A stretch of DNA of 64,000 nt from an uncultured Desulfatitalea sp. (lineage in GTDB: Bacteria > Desulfobacterota > Desulfobacteria > Desulfobacterales > Desulfosarcinaceae). Made by a program: the position numbers and the translations under genes. This document shows, piece after piece, positions 56,866 through 64,000 of the stretch. Within the stretch, counting starts at the first letter, position 1, and the number at the start of each line of letters is the position of its first letter. The stretch spans positions 62,001 through 126,000 of the forward strand of contig CALMNL010000011.1 in assembly GCA_937868765.1 (NCBI GenBank). Reading direction: 5' to 3'. Under the pieces are notes generated by a model. It was not told the origin of the DNA. It made no database searches and saw only the letters and a list, made by a program, of their open reading frames with translations.

Positions 56866-58110
56866 TTATTCTGAAAGCTCCTCCATGCGCCGCAGAAGGA
56901 ACCTGCGCTCCGGCGCTTGCCGGGTCAAGGCCAGGGCGAGTGCGTACGCGGCGCGGGCCTGTGCATTTCTTCCGAGCCGCCTGCTCAGGTCCCCCCGGGC
57001 TGCATGCGCCAGGTGGTATTCGGTCAATTCACCTCCGGCCAGCAACCCATCGATCAGCGCCAGGCCGGCCTGGGGGCCGTCGCGCATGGCCACGGCCACG
57101 GCTCGGTTGAGGGCGACCACCGGCGATGGCGTCAGTTGCAGCAAGAGGTCATACCACCGCACAATCTGATTCCAATCGGTGGCGGCGGCTTCGGCTGCCC
57201 GGGCATGTTCCGCCGCGATGGCCGCCTGAAGACAGTAGGTGCCGATACGACCTCCGGCGAGTGCCTGTCCCGCAAGCTGCAAGCCTTCATCGATCTGCGC
57301 CCGGTGCCACAACCTGCGGTCCTGATCCTCGAGCAGGATGAGATCTCCGGTGGTCGAGGTGCGGGCCGTACGACGGGATTCCTGGAGGAGCATCAACGCC
57401 AGCAGCCCGATCACCTCCGGTTCGGGCAGCATTTGCGCCAGGAGACGCCCCAGTCGGATGGCTTCGCCCGAAAGGTCCGCACGGGTCAGGGAGGGACCCG
57501 AAGAGGCGAAGTAGCCTTCGTTGTATATCAGGTAGATTACGCGCAAGACGGCCTCGAGGCGCTCGGGCAGCTCGTCGGACGATGGCACCTGGTAGGGGAT
57601 GTGCGCATCGCGGATTTTGGCCTTGGCGCGTACGATGCGCTGGGCAAGGGTAGGCAGGGGCACCAGGAAGGCATGGGCGATCGCTTCGGTGGTCAGGCCA
57701 ACCATTTCGCGCAAGGTGAGGGCCACCTGGGCTTCCGGGGCCAGGGCCGGATGGCAGCAGGTGAAGATCAGTCGCAGAAGATCATCGCCGACACTATCGA
57801 TCTCATCGGCGGGGGCGCCGTGGTCGGTTGCGGTCAACATCCGGTTACCGTCTTCCATGGAATCCATACGGCCCCGTCGTCGCAGGCGATCGATGGCCTT
57901 GAAACGTCCCACCGTCACCAGCCAGGCCCTGGGGTTGGCGGGGACTCCCGCCGCAGGCCATTGCTCCAGGGCTGCCCGGAAGGCTTCGTGCAACGCCTCT
58001 TCAGCCAGGTCGAACTCACCGACCTTGCGGATCAGGGTAGCGAACACCCGGCGCGCTTCGGTCCGATAGAGCGTATCGACTATGGTTCGAATCTCGGCAA
58101 AGGTTTCCAT
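56866..58110 (-). CDS. ECF42-like sigma factor with C-terminal extension
   Basis: A 414-residue sigma-70-family factor. Region 2 (about 15-75) has FDLAEEALHEAFRAALEQW, and region 4 (about 120-175) has LTLREMVGLTTEAIAHAFLV. Unlike short ECF factors, it has a ~240-residue helical, TPR-like C-terminal extension, as in the ECF42 group, which usually sits with DGPF proteins and lacks an anti-sigma factor. No anti-sigma gene is present here. AGGAG precedes the ATG at 58110. Its own promoter looks like sigma-70, while the DGPF units carry the shared ECF-type element, so it probably drives them. Confidence 0.88.
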   Translation of the reverse strand: METFAEIRTIVDTLYRTEARRVFATLIRKVGEFDLAEEALHEAFRAALEQWPAAGVPANPRAWLVTVGRFKAIDRLRRRGRMDSMEDGNRMLTATDHGAPADEIDSVGDDLLRLIFTCCHPALAPEAQVALTLREMVGLTTEAIAHAFLVPLPTLAQRIVRAKAKIRDAHIPYQVPSSDELPERLEAVLRVIYLIYNEGYFASSGPSLTRADLSGEAIRLGRLLAQMLPEPEVIGLLALMLLQESRRTARTSTTGDLILLEDQDRRLWHRAQIDEGLQLAGQALAGGRIGTYCLQAAIAAEHARAAEAAATDWNQIVRWYDLLLQLTPSPVVALNRAVAVAMRDGPQAGLALIDGLLAGGELTEYHLAHAARGDLSRRLGRNAQARAAYALALALTRQAPERRFLLRRMEELSE

Positions 58111-58218
58111 GGCAGCAACTCCTGGGATCCAATTCCAATCCTTCGCACGGTGACGGCCTCCATCGCCGGGTCGGGAGGACATCAGATGAATCTTTCCCGG
58201 CAATGCGTGTCATTCGAG

Positions 58219-58246
58219 AGGATAACAAAGGTTCCACCTTTGGCAA
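58219..58246 (-). promoter_or_regulatory. candidate sigma-70 promoter of the ECF gene with central palindrome
   Basis: On the minus strand TTGCCA (58246-58241) and TATCCT (58224-58219) are 16 bases apart. A perfect palindrome AAAGGT-N3-ACCTTT (58227-58241) fills the spacer, a typical place for a repressor. Confidence 0.5.
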
Positions 58247-58381
58247 GAATGACGTTGTGCCCTAGCAACCATTGCGGATTCTGTTCCGCTCCATAGCTTG
58301 TGTCCATCCAGGAACGGCGGCTTTCGCCGATTTCGATGTTGCGCAAAAATCTTGATCCTCGGAAATAATTGCGACGGATGG

Positions 58382-58409
58382 TGTCGAATCCGGCGCTTTC
58401 GGTTCGACT
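58382..58409 (+). promoter_or_regulatory. candidate ECF-dependent promoter of the DGPF-VOC fusion gene
   Basis: TGTCGA (58382-58387), 17 bases, CGACT (58405-58409), about 75 bases before the ATG at 58484. It is identical in both hexamer and spacing to the element at 56816-56843. Confidence 0.65.
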
Positions 58410-58483
58410 GATAGACAAGACCGCAGCGAACCGCTGTCGGAGAGAACCCGTTATTTGACGATACGTATAGAAAGGAGCACGCC

Positions 58484-59371
58484 ATGCGTTTCATGATAAT
58501 CGTAAAGGCCACCAAAGACTCGGAGGCCGGTCTGATGCCGGCCGATGCCCTGATAACCGAAATGGCCAGGTTTCACGAGGAGTTGGCCGCCGCCGGCGTC
58601 CTGCGCGATGCCTCCGGATTGCAGCCCAGCGCCAAAGGCTGGCGCGTCCAGTACGCGGGCCAGGAGCGTACCGTCGTCGATGGCCCGTTCACTGAGACCA
58701 AAGAGCTCGTGGCTGGGTACACCATCATTGACGTCAAATCCAGGGAAGAGGCCCTCCAGTGGGCCCGGCGTTTCCCCAATCCGGCCATGGACGGCCAGCG
58801 GGGTGAAATCGAAGTGCGGCAGATGTTCGAATTGGAAGATTTCGAGCCCGGCGCAGGGGTCGAGCGTTTCCGGCAATTGGGAGTTGGAAACAACCTCCAG
58901 CAAGTTCAACCCATTCCATGCGGCATGCACACGGTGACACCCCACCTGATATGCGCCGGCGCGATCGAGGCCCTTGAATTCTACAAAAAGGCGTTCAATG
59001 CCGTGGAGGTGTCGCGGATTCCGGGGCCGGGAGGCAAGCTGGTGCATGCCCAGATCCGCATCGGCGACTCGGCCGTGATGCTGATCGACGAATTCCCCGC
59101 GTGGGAATCTTTCGGCCCCAAGACCCTCAAGGGCACCTCGGTCACCATTCACCTGTACGTGCCGGATGCGGATCGTTTCGCGGCCCGGGCCGTAGAGGCC
59201 GGCGCCAGGATCGTCATGCCGCTGGAGAACACTTTCTGGGGCGATCGTTACGGCGTCCTGGAAGATCCCTTCGGCCATCGCTGGTCAGTGGCCACCCACG
59301 TGCGCGATGTGAGCCCCGAAGAACTTCGGGCGGCAGCCGAAAAGATGTTTTGCGATTCAAAAAGTTGTTGA
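58484..59371 (+). CDS. DGPF (YCII) - VOC fusion protein
   Basis: A 295-residue fusion. The N-terminal DGPF domain (about 1-115) has MRFMIIVKATKDSEAG and VVDGPFTETKELVAGY. The C-terminal VOC domain (about 148-285) has TPHLICAGAIEALEFYKKAF and ENTFWGDRYGVLEDPFGHRW, close to PhnB-like proteins. Both domains exist as separate genes in the nearby operon, so the fusion supports a joint role. The C-terminus ends in Cys. An AAAGGAG site precedes the ATG. It has its own ECF-type promoter and a hairpin after its stop. Function is unknown; detoxification has been proposed for related VOC proteins, which is inference here. Confidence 0.87.
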   Translation: MRFMIIVKATKDSEAGLMPADALITEMARFHEELAAAGVLRDASGLQPSAKGWRVQYAGQERTVVDGPFTETKELVAGYTIIDVKSREEALQWARRFPNPAMDGQRGEIEVRQMFELEDFEPGAGVERFRQLGVGNNLQQVQPIPCGMHTVTPHLICAGAIEALEFYKKAFNAVEVSRIPGPGGKLVHAQIRIGDSAVMLIDEFPAWESFGPKTLKGTSVTIHLYVPDADRFAARAVEAGARIVMPLENTFWGDRYGVLEDPFGHRWSVATHVRDVSPEELRAAAEKMFCDSKSC

Positions 59372-59379
59372 GCGGCCAA

Positions 59380-59417
59380 CGCCCGGGCCCGATGCCGATC
59401 GGCAGAAGGCCCGGGCG
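59380..59417. terminator. convergent hairpin terminator without clear U-tract
   Basis: CGCCCGGGCC (59380-59389) pairs with GGCCCGGGCG (59408-59417), a perfect 10-bp stem. A second palindrome, GCCG-AT-CGGC (59394-59403), sits in its loop. It fills the space between the convergent fusion and helicase genes. Confidence 0.55.
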
Positions 59418-59418
59418 C

Positions 59419-61887
59419 TCATTGTCCGGCCCGGTATTCGAGGTGAGCCAGCACCATTCGGATGTCCGCGTAGGTGCACGCCTCGCCCAGAGCCGTTTTC
59501 AGCGCCTTTAAGGATCGGGTGCCCAGAGCGGCGATCTTCTTCTCGATGATCCGCCGCTTGGCTTCATCTACTACCCGGTCGATTTTCAACTGCCCTTGGG
59601 CTACGAAGAATGCCAAGTGTTTTTCAATAGTTTGATAGCTCAATCCGCGACGGGCTGCAATCTGAGACAGGGTCAGACCGGATTGGAACAAATCCAGGCT
59701 GGCCTGTTTGGTGCCCTCTGTGGTGGCGCTTGCAGTCTTTGGGAACTGGGGAGGCGCCGGGGCGACGGGTTCGGGCAGGGCCACCGTTTCGATGCCGTGC
59801 CGGCGGCGGTAGTCGGCGACCAGGCCGGTCAGTTCATCGCCGAACCGGGCGGCCAGGCGCTTGCCGATGCCCTTGATCTGCTTGAGGGCCGTCAGGGTGT
59901 CGGGCAGGTGCACCGCGATCTGGATCAAGGTCTTCTGGTGCAGGATCTGGTAATGGGCCACGCCTTGCTCGGCGGCTTTCTCTGCGCGCCACTGCCGCAA
60001 GGCTTCGAACAGCTCCGGATGGCCCACATCGGCCTGTGAGTAGGTGACAGCCGGAGCTTTGGTTTTAGGCTGCGCAGCCGACATGGCGGCCGTGGCCAGC
60101 GCTTGCAGGTACTCGCCGGGCGAGAAACCCTTCCGACATGAGACGATGCCGGCCCGTTTGAGGGCACTTTCTTCGCGCAGCTGTTTGATGAGCTCGATGA
60201 TGTTTTTGCAGATCTCTTTATTGTCCGATTCGACGGCGATGTTCTCGATCCAAGGGGTGAGGATGGTGGTGAATTTGCCCTCGAAGTAGACCACGGCCTT
60301 GCGCAACCGGTCCACAATGGCCGGATCGTCCGAGGGCAATACGCTTGCGTTGAACATGCCCTGCAACTGCCGCTTGAATTTTTCGCCCACTTCGCAGATC
60401 TGTGCCGTGGTCCCCTGCTGCACCGCGTCGAGATCGCCGGCGTTGGACACCTGGATGACCTTGGCATTGCCGCGCAGCAGACCGGCCAGGCGGCCGAGCA
60501 GCCATTTCAACCGGTCGAAACCGAAGCATTCCAGCAGCAGTCGTTGCTGGTAGCGGTTCCTGGCGTCCGCCAGGTCTCGGGCCGAAGGGGTCCGCGCGCC
60601 GATTCCGGCCACAAAGCGCTGCACCACGGGGTCGCTTCTGACACCGAGGGAAGTCAACGGCGCGCTGAGCACCAGGCCCTCCAGGGTGCGGCAACGGCTC
60701 AAGGCCACGTAGACCTGGCCGTGGGCGAAAGCCGCCTGGGCGTCGATGACGGCTTTGTCGAAGGTGAGGCCCTGGCTTTTATGGATGGTGATGGCCCAGG
60801 CCAGTTTGAGCGGGTACTGGCGAAAGGTGCCGATGACCTTCTGGGAGATCTCGGTCGTTTCCGGGTCGATGCTGTACGCGATATTCTCCCAGGTGCTCTT
60901 CTCCACGGTGATCGGTTCTCGGTCGCCCGGGCAGAGCACTTCGATGCTGCCGCTTCCAATGCCGGTGACTTCGCCGATCTTGCCGTTGAAATAACGCTTG
61001 TCGACCGACATGTCGTTGCGGATGAACATCACCTGGGCACCGGTCTTTACTTCCAGCGTGGCCGCGGCGGGAAAGGCCTGCTCGGGGAAATCCCCCTCGG
61101 CCTCGGCGTCGAACAGGCGGCTGCGGCCCCTGAGGGCCTTGAGCTTGGCCTCGTTGATGGCGTCGGCGCTGCGGTTGTGGGTGCACAGGGTGATGGTGCC
61201 GTCGCCGTCCCGGGGAGTATAATCGGGAAGGTGACGGGCGTTGAGCTGCCGGAGCGTTTCTGCGTCCAGCCGGTTGTCGCGGACCCGGTTGAGCAGCTCG
61301 ATGAAGCGCTGGTCCGACTGGCGGTAGATGTGTTTGAGCTCGATGGGAATCAGCTCGGTGCGGCCCAGGGCGGCGCTGCTGAAGAAATAGGGAGAGGCGT
61401 AGTACTCCTTGAGCAGTTGCCACTCCGCCTGCTTGACTACCGGCGAGAGCTGGTGCAGGTCGCCGATCATCAGCAGCTGCACGCCGCCGAAGGGCAGGTC
61501 CGAGCGGCGGTAACGCCGCAGCACACTGTCCACCCCGTCGAGCAGATCGGCGCGCACCATGCTGATCTCGTCGATCACCAGCAGGTCCAGGCTGCGGATG
61601 ATGTTCTGCTTCTCCCGACGGATGCGGTGCTGGCCGGCGTGCACGTCGCTGCCCGGCAGAAAGGGGCCGAAGGGCAGCTGGAAGAAAGAGTGCAGGGTGA
61701 CACCACCGGCATTGATGGCCGCCACGCCGGTGGGTGCCGTCACCACCATACGCTTGGGGCTCTTGGCCTTGATGGCGTGCAGAAAGGTGGTCTTGCCCGT
61801 ACCGGCCTTGCCGGTCAGGAAGATGTGGCAGTCGGTGTGCCGGACGAACGCTTCGGCCAGCAGGAGTTCTGGATTGGGCCTGGTCAT
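59419..61887 (-). CDS. Pif1-like helicase with HRDC-like and helix-turn-helix C-terminus
   Basis: An 822-residue superfamily 1 helicase of the Pif1/RecD2 group. Walker A is GKAGTGKTTFL near residue 26, Walker B is LVIDEISM, and GDLHQLSPV is motif III. The helicase half ends with IHKSQGLTFDKAVID and VALSRCRTLEGLVL (motifs V and VI). The C-terminal half holds an HRDC-like domain (about 625-700) and a helix-turn-helix (about 730-780, LSQIAARRGLSYQTIEKHL). This layout occurs in bacterial helicases of unknown role, probably genome maintenance. The start codon and ribosome-binding region lie inside a TGGAA-N4-TTCCA element that recurs, inverted, 112 bases upstream. Confidence 0.87.
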   Translation of the reverse strand: MTRPNPELLLAEAFVRHTDCHIFLTGKAGTGKTTFLHAIKAKSPKRMVVTAPTGVAAINAGGVTLHSFFQLPFGPFLPGSDVHAGQHRIRREKQNIIRSLDLLVIDEISMVRADLLDGVDSVLRRYRRSDLPFGGVQLLMIGDLHQLSPVVKQAEWQLLKEYYASPYFFSSAALGRTELIPIELKHIYRQSDQRFIELLNRVRDNRLDAETLRQLNARHLPDYTPRDGDGTITLCTHNRSADAINEAKLKALRGRSRLFDAEAEGDFPEQAFPAAATLEVKTGAQVMFIRNDMSVDKRYFNGKIGEVTGIGSGSIEVLCPGDREPITVEKSTWENIAYSIDPETTEISQKVIGTFRQYPLKLAWAITIHKSQGLTFDKAVIDAQAAFAHGQVYVALSRCRTLEGLVLSAPLTSLGVRSDPVVQRFVAGIGARTPSARDLADARNRYQQRLLLECFGFDRLKWLLGRLAGLLRGNAKVIQVSNAGDLDAVQQGTTAQICEVGEKFKRQLQGMFNASVLPSDDPAIVDRLRKAVVYFEGKFTTILTPWIENIAVESDNKEICKNIIELIKQLREESALKRAGIVSCRKGFSPGEYLQALATAAMSAAQPKTKAPAVTYSQADVGHPELFEALRQWRAEKAAEQGVAHYQILHQKTLIQIAVHLPDTLTALKQIKGIGKRLAARFGDELTGLVADYRRRHGIETVALPEPVAPAPPQFPKTASATTEGTKQASLDLFQSGLTLSQIAARRGLSYQTIEKHLAFFVAQGQLKIDRVVDEAKRRIIEKKIAALGTRSLKALKTALGEACTYADIRMVLAHLEYRAGQ

Positions 61888-61900
61888 GGAACGCTTTCCA
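61887..61900. repeat. TGGAA-N4-TTCCA element overlapping the helicase start
   Basis: A 14-base near-palindrome covering the start codon edge and ribosome-binding region of the helicase gene. Its exact reverse complement occurs at 61999-62012. Confidence 0.5.
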
Positions 61901-61998
61901 ATTTCTGGACGGACACAGACGAAGGAATGGAAGCGAAGGAGACGCTCGCCTGTTCAACGCGAGCGACCATATCGAACCATCCCCGGGGTGTCAACGCC

Positions 61999-62012
61999 TG
62001 GAAAGCGTTCCA
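61999..62012. repeat. second TGGAA-N4-TTCCA element upstream of the helicase
   Basis: Reverse complement of the 61887-61900 element, 112 bases away. The pair could be two operator sites for one dimeric regulator, or the arms of a long-range stem. Confidence 0.5.
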
Positions 62013-62042
62013 GCGCGGCCGTGGATCAGGGCAATGGCCCTG

Positions 62043-62645
62043 TTATTTCGCGGCGTGCTCGCCCAGCAGCGCTTGGGCCAGTTTTTTGAGGGCGTCTTCG
62101 CTGCGCTCGCCCAGCCAGATGCCGAACAAGGCTTTTTTGAGCGGCATGCCCGGGATGGTGACGGTCGACTCCTTGGCGCCGTTCTTGAAGACCTGCACTC
62201 CGACCTCCTTGGTATAGACGATCTCGAACAGATCTCCCTCTTTGATCTTGTCCGAGAAGGCGTTCAGAAAAAGATCGATCTCTTTCTGGATGGGGGCCGT
62301 ATTGCCTTTGGTGGATTCGGCGAAGCCGGTAAGGGTGGCCTCCTTGAAGCGTTCCGCGGTGAGCAGCGATGAGACGATCTGGATGCGCAGCATCATGGTT
62401 TCGTCCGCATCGACGATCTGCTGGGCATCGGCGCTCTTGTTCTTCAGGTAGAGACCGGCCACGTAGAGGTCCTTTTTGATGAGCCCGGCTATTTTTTTGA
62501 CCCGGACGCCTGCGCCGTTGAGCACCAGGGTCTCATCACCAACCGTGAGCGAATCGGGCAGATCCACGCCTTTGATCGTGAGTGCATGGGAGAAAGTAAC
62601 GGTCGCCAACACCATCAAGAGACCCAGGGTGACAGCCTTCAACAT
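62043..62645 (-). CDS. chalcone-isomerase-like exported protein
   Basis: A 200-residue protein with a signal peptide (about 1-21, cleaved after SHA). A chalcone-isomerase-like fold follows, with LTIKGVDLPDSLTVGDETLVLNGAG, KKDLYVAGLYLKNKS and a C-terminal PGMPLKKALFGIWLGE. Bacterial members of this family are usually periplasmic and may bind fatty acids or other hydrophobic ligands rather than act on flavonoids. The ATG at 62645 is preferred, because the upstream ATG lies inside the GAGGAGGT ribosome-binding site. It is 155 bases upstream of the helicase gene, on the same strand. Confidence 0.85.
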   Translation of the reverse strand: MLKAVTLGLLMVLATVTFSHALTIKGVDLPDSLTVGDETLVLNGAGVRVKKIAGLIKKDLYVAGLYLKNKSADAQQIVDADETMMLRIQIVSSLLTAERFKEATLTGFAESTKGNTAPIQKEIDLFLNAFSDKIKEGDLFEIVYTKEVGVQVFKNGAKESTVTIPGMPLKKALFGIWLGERSEDALKKLAQALLGEHAAK

Positions 62646-62848
62646 TGCATACCTCCTCATTGTTTTCCGGAATCACGGCATGGCGGGATGCATTGCCATG
62701 ACGCTTCCCGACGTTATTCCAACGGAATACGGCGGGGGTTATTTTTTTGCCGGGAATGTAAGCCTAACGGAAAAACAAACTCGATAAGTGTAAACTGCTG
62801 TAACGTTTTTAGGCGTGACGATTTCAATTGTCAAACGCTTTTTGGGTT

Positions 62849-62878
62849 TCACAGGGCTCCTGGCTGAACACCCTGTGA
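62849..62878. repeat. 8-bp inverted repeat downstream of the transporter gene
   Basis: TCACAGGG (62849-62856) and CCCTGTGA (62871-62878) are separated by 14 bases. It lies 27 bases past the transporter stop without a U-tract, so it may be a weak terminator or a protein site. Confidence 0.4.
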
Positions 62879-62904
62879 CGCTTCACCGAAAATTGCTGAG
62901 GGTT

Positions 62905-64000
62905 TCATCGCATGGACTTCAAGGCCTCCGGCCAGCGACGGGTAATCCAGTAAAGCGCGCCGAGCATCAGCAAGCCACTGCCCGAAGCGAGCAGGCCGAT
63001 GACCCGGATGCGACTGTGCCAGTCCAGGGAGATGACCGCCATGGCCCCGGCGCCGGCGACAAAGTAGAGGAAGATCATGAAAGAGGAGGCCGTGCCCACG
63101 TCGTGGGTCACTTGCTCGAGGACCAGGTTGTTGCTCAACGGCCGGGTCAGGCCGAGGCAGTAAGTGACCAGGAACATGGAGGCCGCAAAGAACAGGGGGC
63201 CTCTAGGGCCGATGAGCCAGATGCCAAGGCCGCCGCCGGCAAGTCCGGCAAAGCCTGCCATCAGCAGGGGCCAGCCCGGCCGGTGGCGGGTCAATCGGCT
63301 GCAGGTGAAGGCGCCGAGCATCATGGCCAGCGCATTGCCGCCGAAATAAAAGCCGAAGCGCTGGGCATCCACCTGAAAATCGGAGATGTAGATGGCAGGG
63401 GAGCTGGCGATAAAGGCGAAGATGGGGGTCATGACCAGCGCCATCAGGAAGTTTAGGGTGATGAACCGCAAATTTCGGATCAACCCCAAATACCGGCCCA
63501 TGATCTGGCCGATGCCGGCCGGGACTTTGATCTGCAGGGGTTCGGGCATCCGCAGGACGCCGACCCAGGCCAGCACCGCCCAGGCGGCCTGGCTGAAGAA
63601 GATCCAGCGCCAACCCAGCCATTGGAGCACCCATCCGCCCAGTACCGGCGCCAGCATGGGGGCCAGGGCCACGACGACCCCCAGGTGGGCCAGCAGCTGC
63701 TGCCGCTCCCGGGCGAGAAAAAGGTCCTTGGCGATGGCCATGCAAAGGGCCGAACCCGAAGCGGCGCCCAGGGCCTGGAGGATGCGAAAGGAGATCAGGT
63801 GCCCGACCCCCTGGGAAAAGCCGCACAAGAGGCTGCCCAGGATATAGACTGCAATGCCGATCAAAAGCAGCGGCCGGCGGCCATGGCTGTCCGACACCGG
63901 GCCGTAGACCAGCAGCGAGACACTGAAGCAGACGAAGAAAAGGACCAGGGTCAGGTTGATGGTGGCCAGCTCCACGCCCCAGGCGCTCTGGAGCCTCGGC
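62905..64000 (-). CDS. Bcr/CflA-type MFS drug transporter, 5' end outside window
   Basis: The frame is open at the window edge, so the N-terminus is missing. The 365 visible residues cover about eleven membrane helices. The conserved loop between helices 2 and 3 reads YGPVSDSHGRRPLLL, which is typical of the Bcr/CflA subfamily of proton-driven drug exporters, and RILQALGAASGSALCMAIAKD follows. The inner-membrane substrate range cannot be told. No neighbour beyond the window edge is known; downstream on the same strand lies the chalcone-isomerase-like gene after about 260 bases. Confidence 0.85.
   Translation of the reverse strand, partial: PRLQSAWGVELATINLTLVLFFVCFSVSLLVYGPVSDSHGRRPLLLIGIAVYILGSLLCGFSQGVGHLISFRILQALGAASGSALCMAIAKDLFLARERQQLLAHLGVVVALAPMLAPVLGGWVLQWLGWRWIFFSQAAWAVLAWVGVLRMPEPLQIKVPAGIGQIMGRYLGLIRNLRFITLNFLMALVMTPIFAFIASSPAIYISDFQVDAQRFGFYFGGNALAMMLGAFTCSRLTRHRPGWPLLMAGFAGLAGGGLGIWLIGPRGPLFFAASMFLVTYCLGLTRPLSNNLVLEQVTHDVGTASSFMIFLYFVAGAGAMAVISLDWHSRIRVIGLLASGSGLLMLGALYWITRRWPEALKSMR

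Larger units (their letters stand above)
58111..58483. other. intergenic region between the ECF sigma gene and the DGPF-VOC fusion gene
   Basis: About 370 bases separating divergent genes. It holds a sigma-70-like promoter with a central palindrome facing the sigma gene (58219-58246) and an ECF-type promoter facing the fusion gene (58382-58409). No coding frame is credible. Confidence 0.65.

Noticed and set aside
60544-62217. 557-codon plus-strand frame
   Set aside because: Antisense to the helicase gene, no recognisable domain.

Overview
The window reads as chromosome of a high-GC Gram-negative bacterium, most likely a sulfate-reducing Desulfobacterota (Desulfosarcina-like). This is inferred from gene content: a flavoredoxin-type flavin reductase, a TauE-type exporter next to a PEP-synthase-like protein and two-component regulators, the NAGGN osmolyte operon, a DUF1573 protein with an in-frame UGA at a conserved Cys position (probable selenoprotein), and an MSHA-type pilus locus. 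No rRNA, tRNA, CRISPR array, phage or insertion sequence was found. Coding density is high and most genes sit in short, translationally coupled operons.

Layout. 1-5.2 kb: the 3' end of a PEP-synthase-like gene, a SprA-like HExxH protein, an alpha/beta hydrolase, a CBS-ACT protein, a universal stress protein, and a LuxR-type regulator whose phospho-acceptor Asp is Asn. 5.7-11.3 kb: the three-gene NAGGN operon (amidotransferase, ligase/acetyltransferase, M42 peptidase) followed by an isolated gspC. 11.4-19.6 kb (minus strand): a receiver protein, a TauE exporter and a small membrane protein, then a strong intrinsic terminator, then a PEP-synthase-like phosphotransferase with an unusual C-terminal domain, a sensor kinase and an NtrC-type activator. 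20-29.5 kb: an unknown protein, citrate synthase, a small exported protein, PriA, the DUF1573 probable selenoprotein, a HAD phosphatase and a hybrid histidine kinase. 29.6-40.5 kb: an MSHA-type pilus locus in two converging halves, mshI-J-K-L plus two pilin-like genes on the plus strand and mshM-N-E-G on the minus strand. 40.8-47.6 kb: acyltransferase, DUF748 protein, diguanylate cyclase, DinB protein. 48-55.4 kb: a penicillin-acylase family enzyme and a set of NAD(P)H/flavin oxidoreductases. 55.5-59.4 kb: an ECF42-like sigma factor with DGPF (YCII) and VOC proteins, both target units preceded by the same TGTCGA-N17-CGACT element. 59.4-64 kb: a Pif1-like helicase, a chalcone-isomerase-fold protein and a truncated Bcr/CflA transporter.

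How the parts connect. The NAGGN genes make an osmoprotectant dipeptide. The pilus ATPase carries an MshEN-type c-di-GMP-binding N-terminus and a diguanylate cyclase lies about 8 kb away, so c-di-GMP control of the pilus is plausible. The PEP-synthase-like protein shares a transcription unit with a sigma-54 two-component system and has a paralogue at the window start; its acceptor substrate is unknown. The ECF factor and its candidate promoters form a self-contained small regulon. The best candidates for undescribed biology are the UGA-containing DUF1573 protein, the two swivelling-His phosphotransferases with a novel C-terminal domain, and the local ECF/DGPF regulon.
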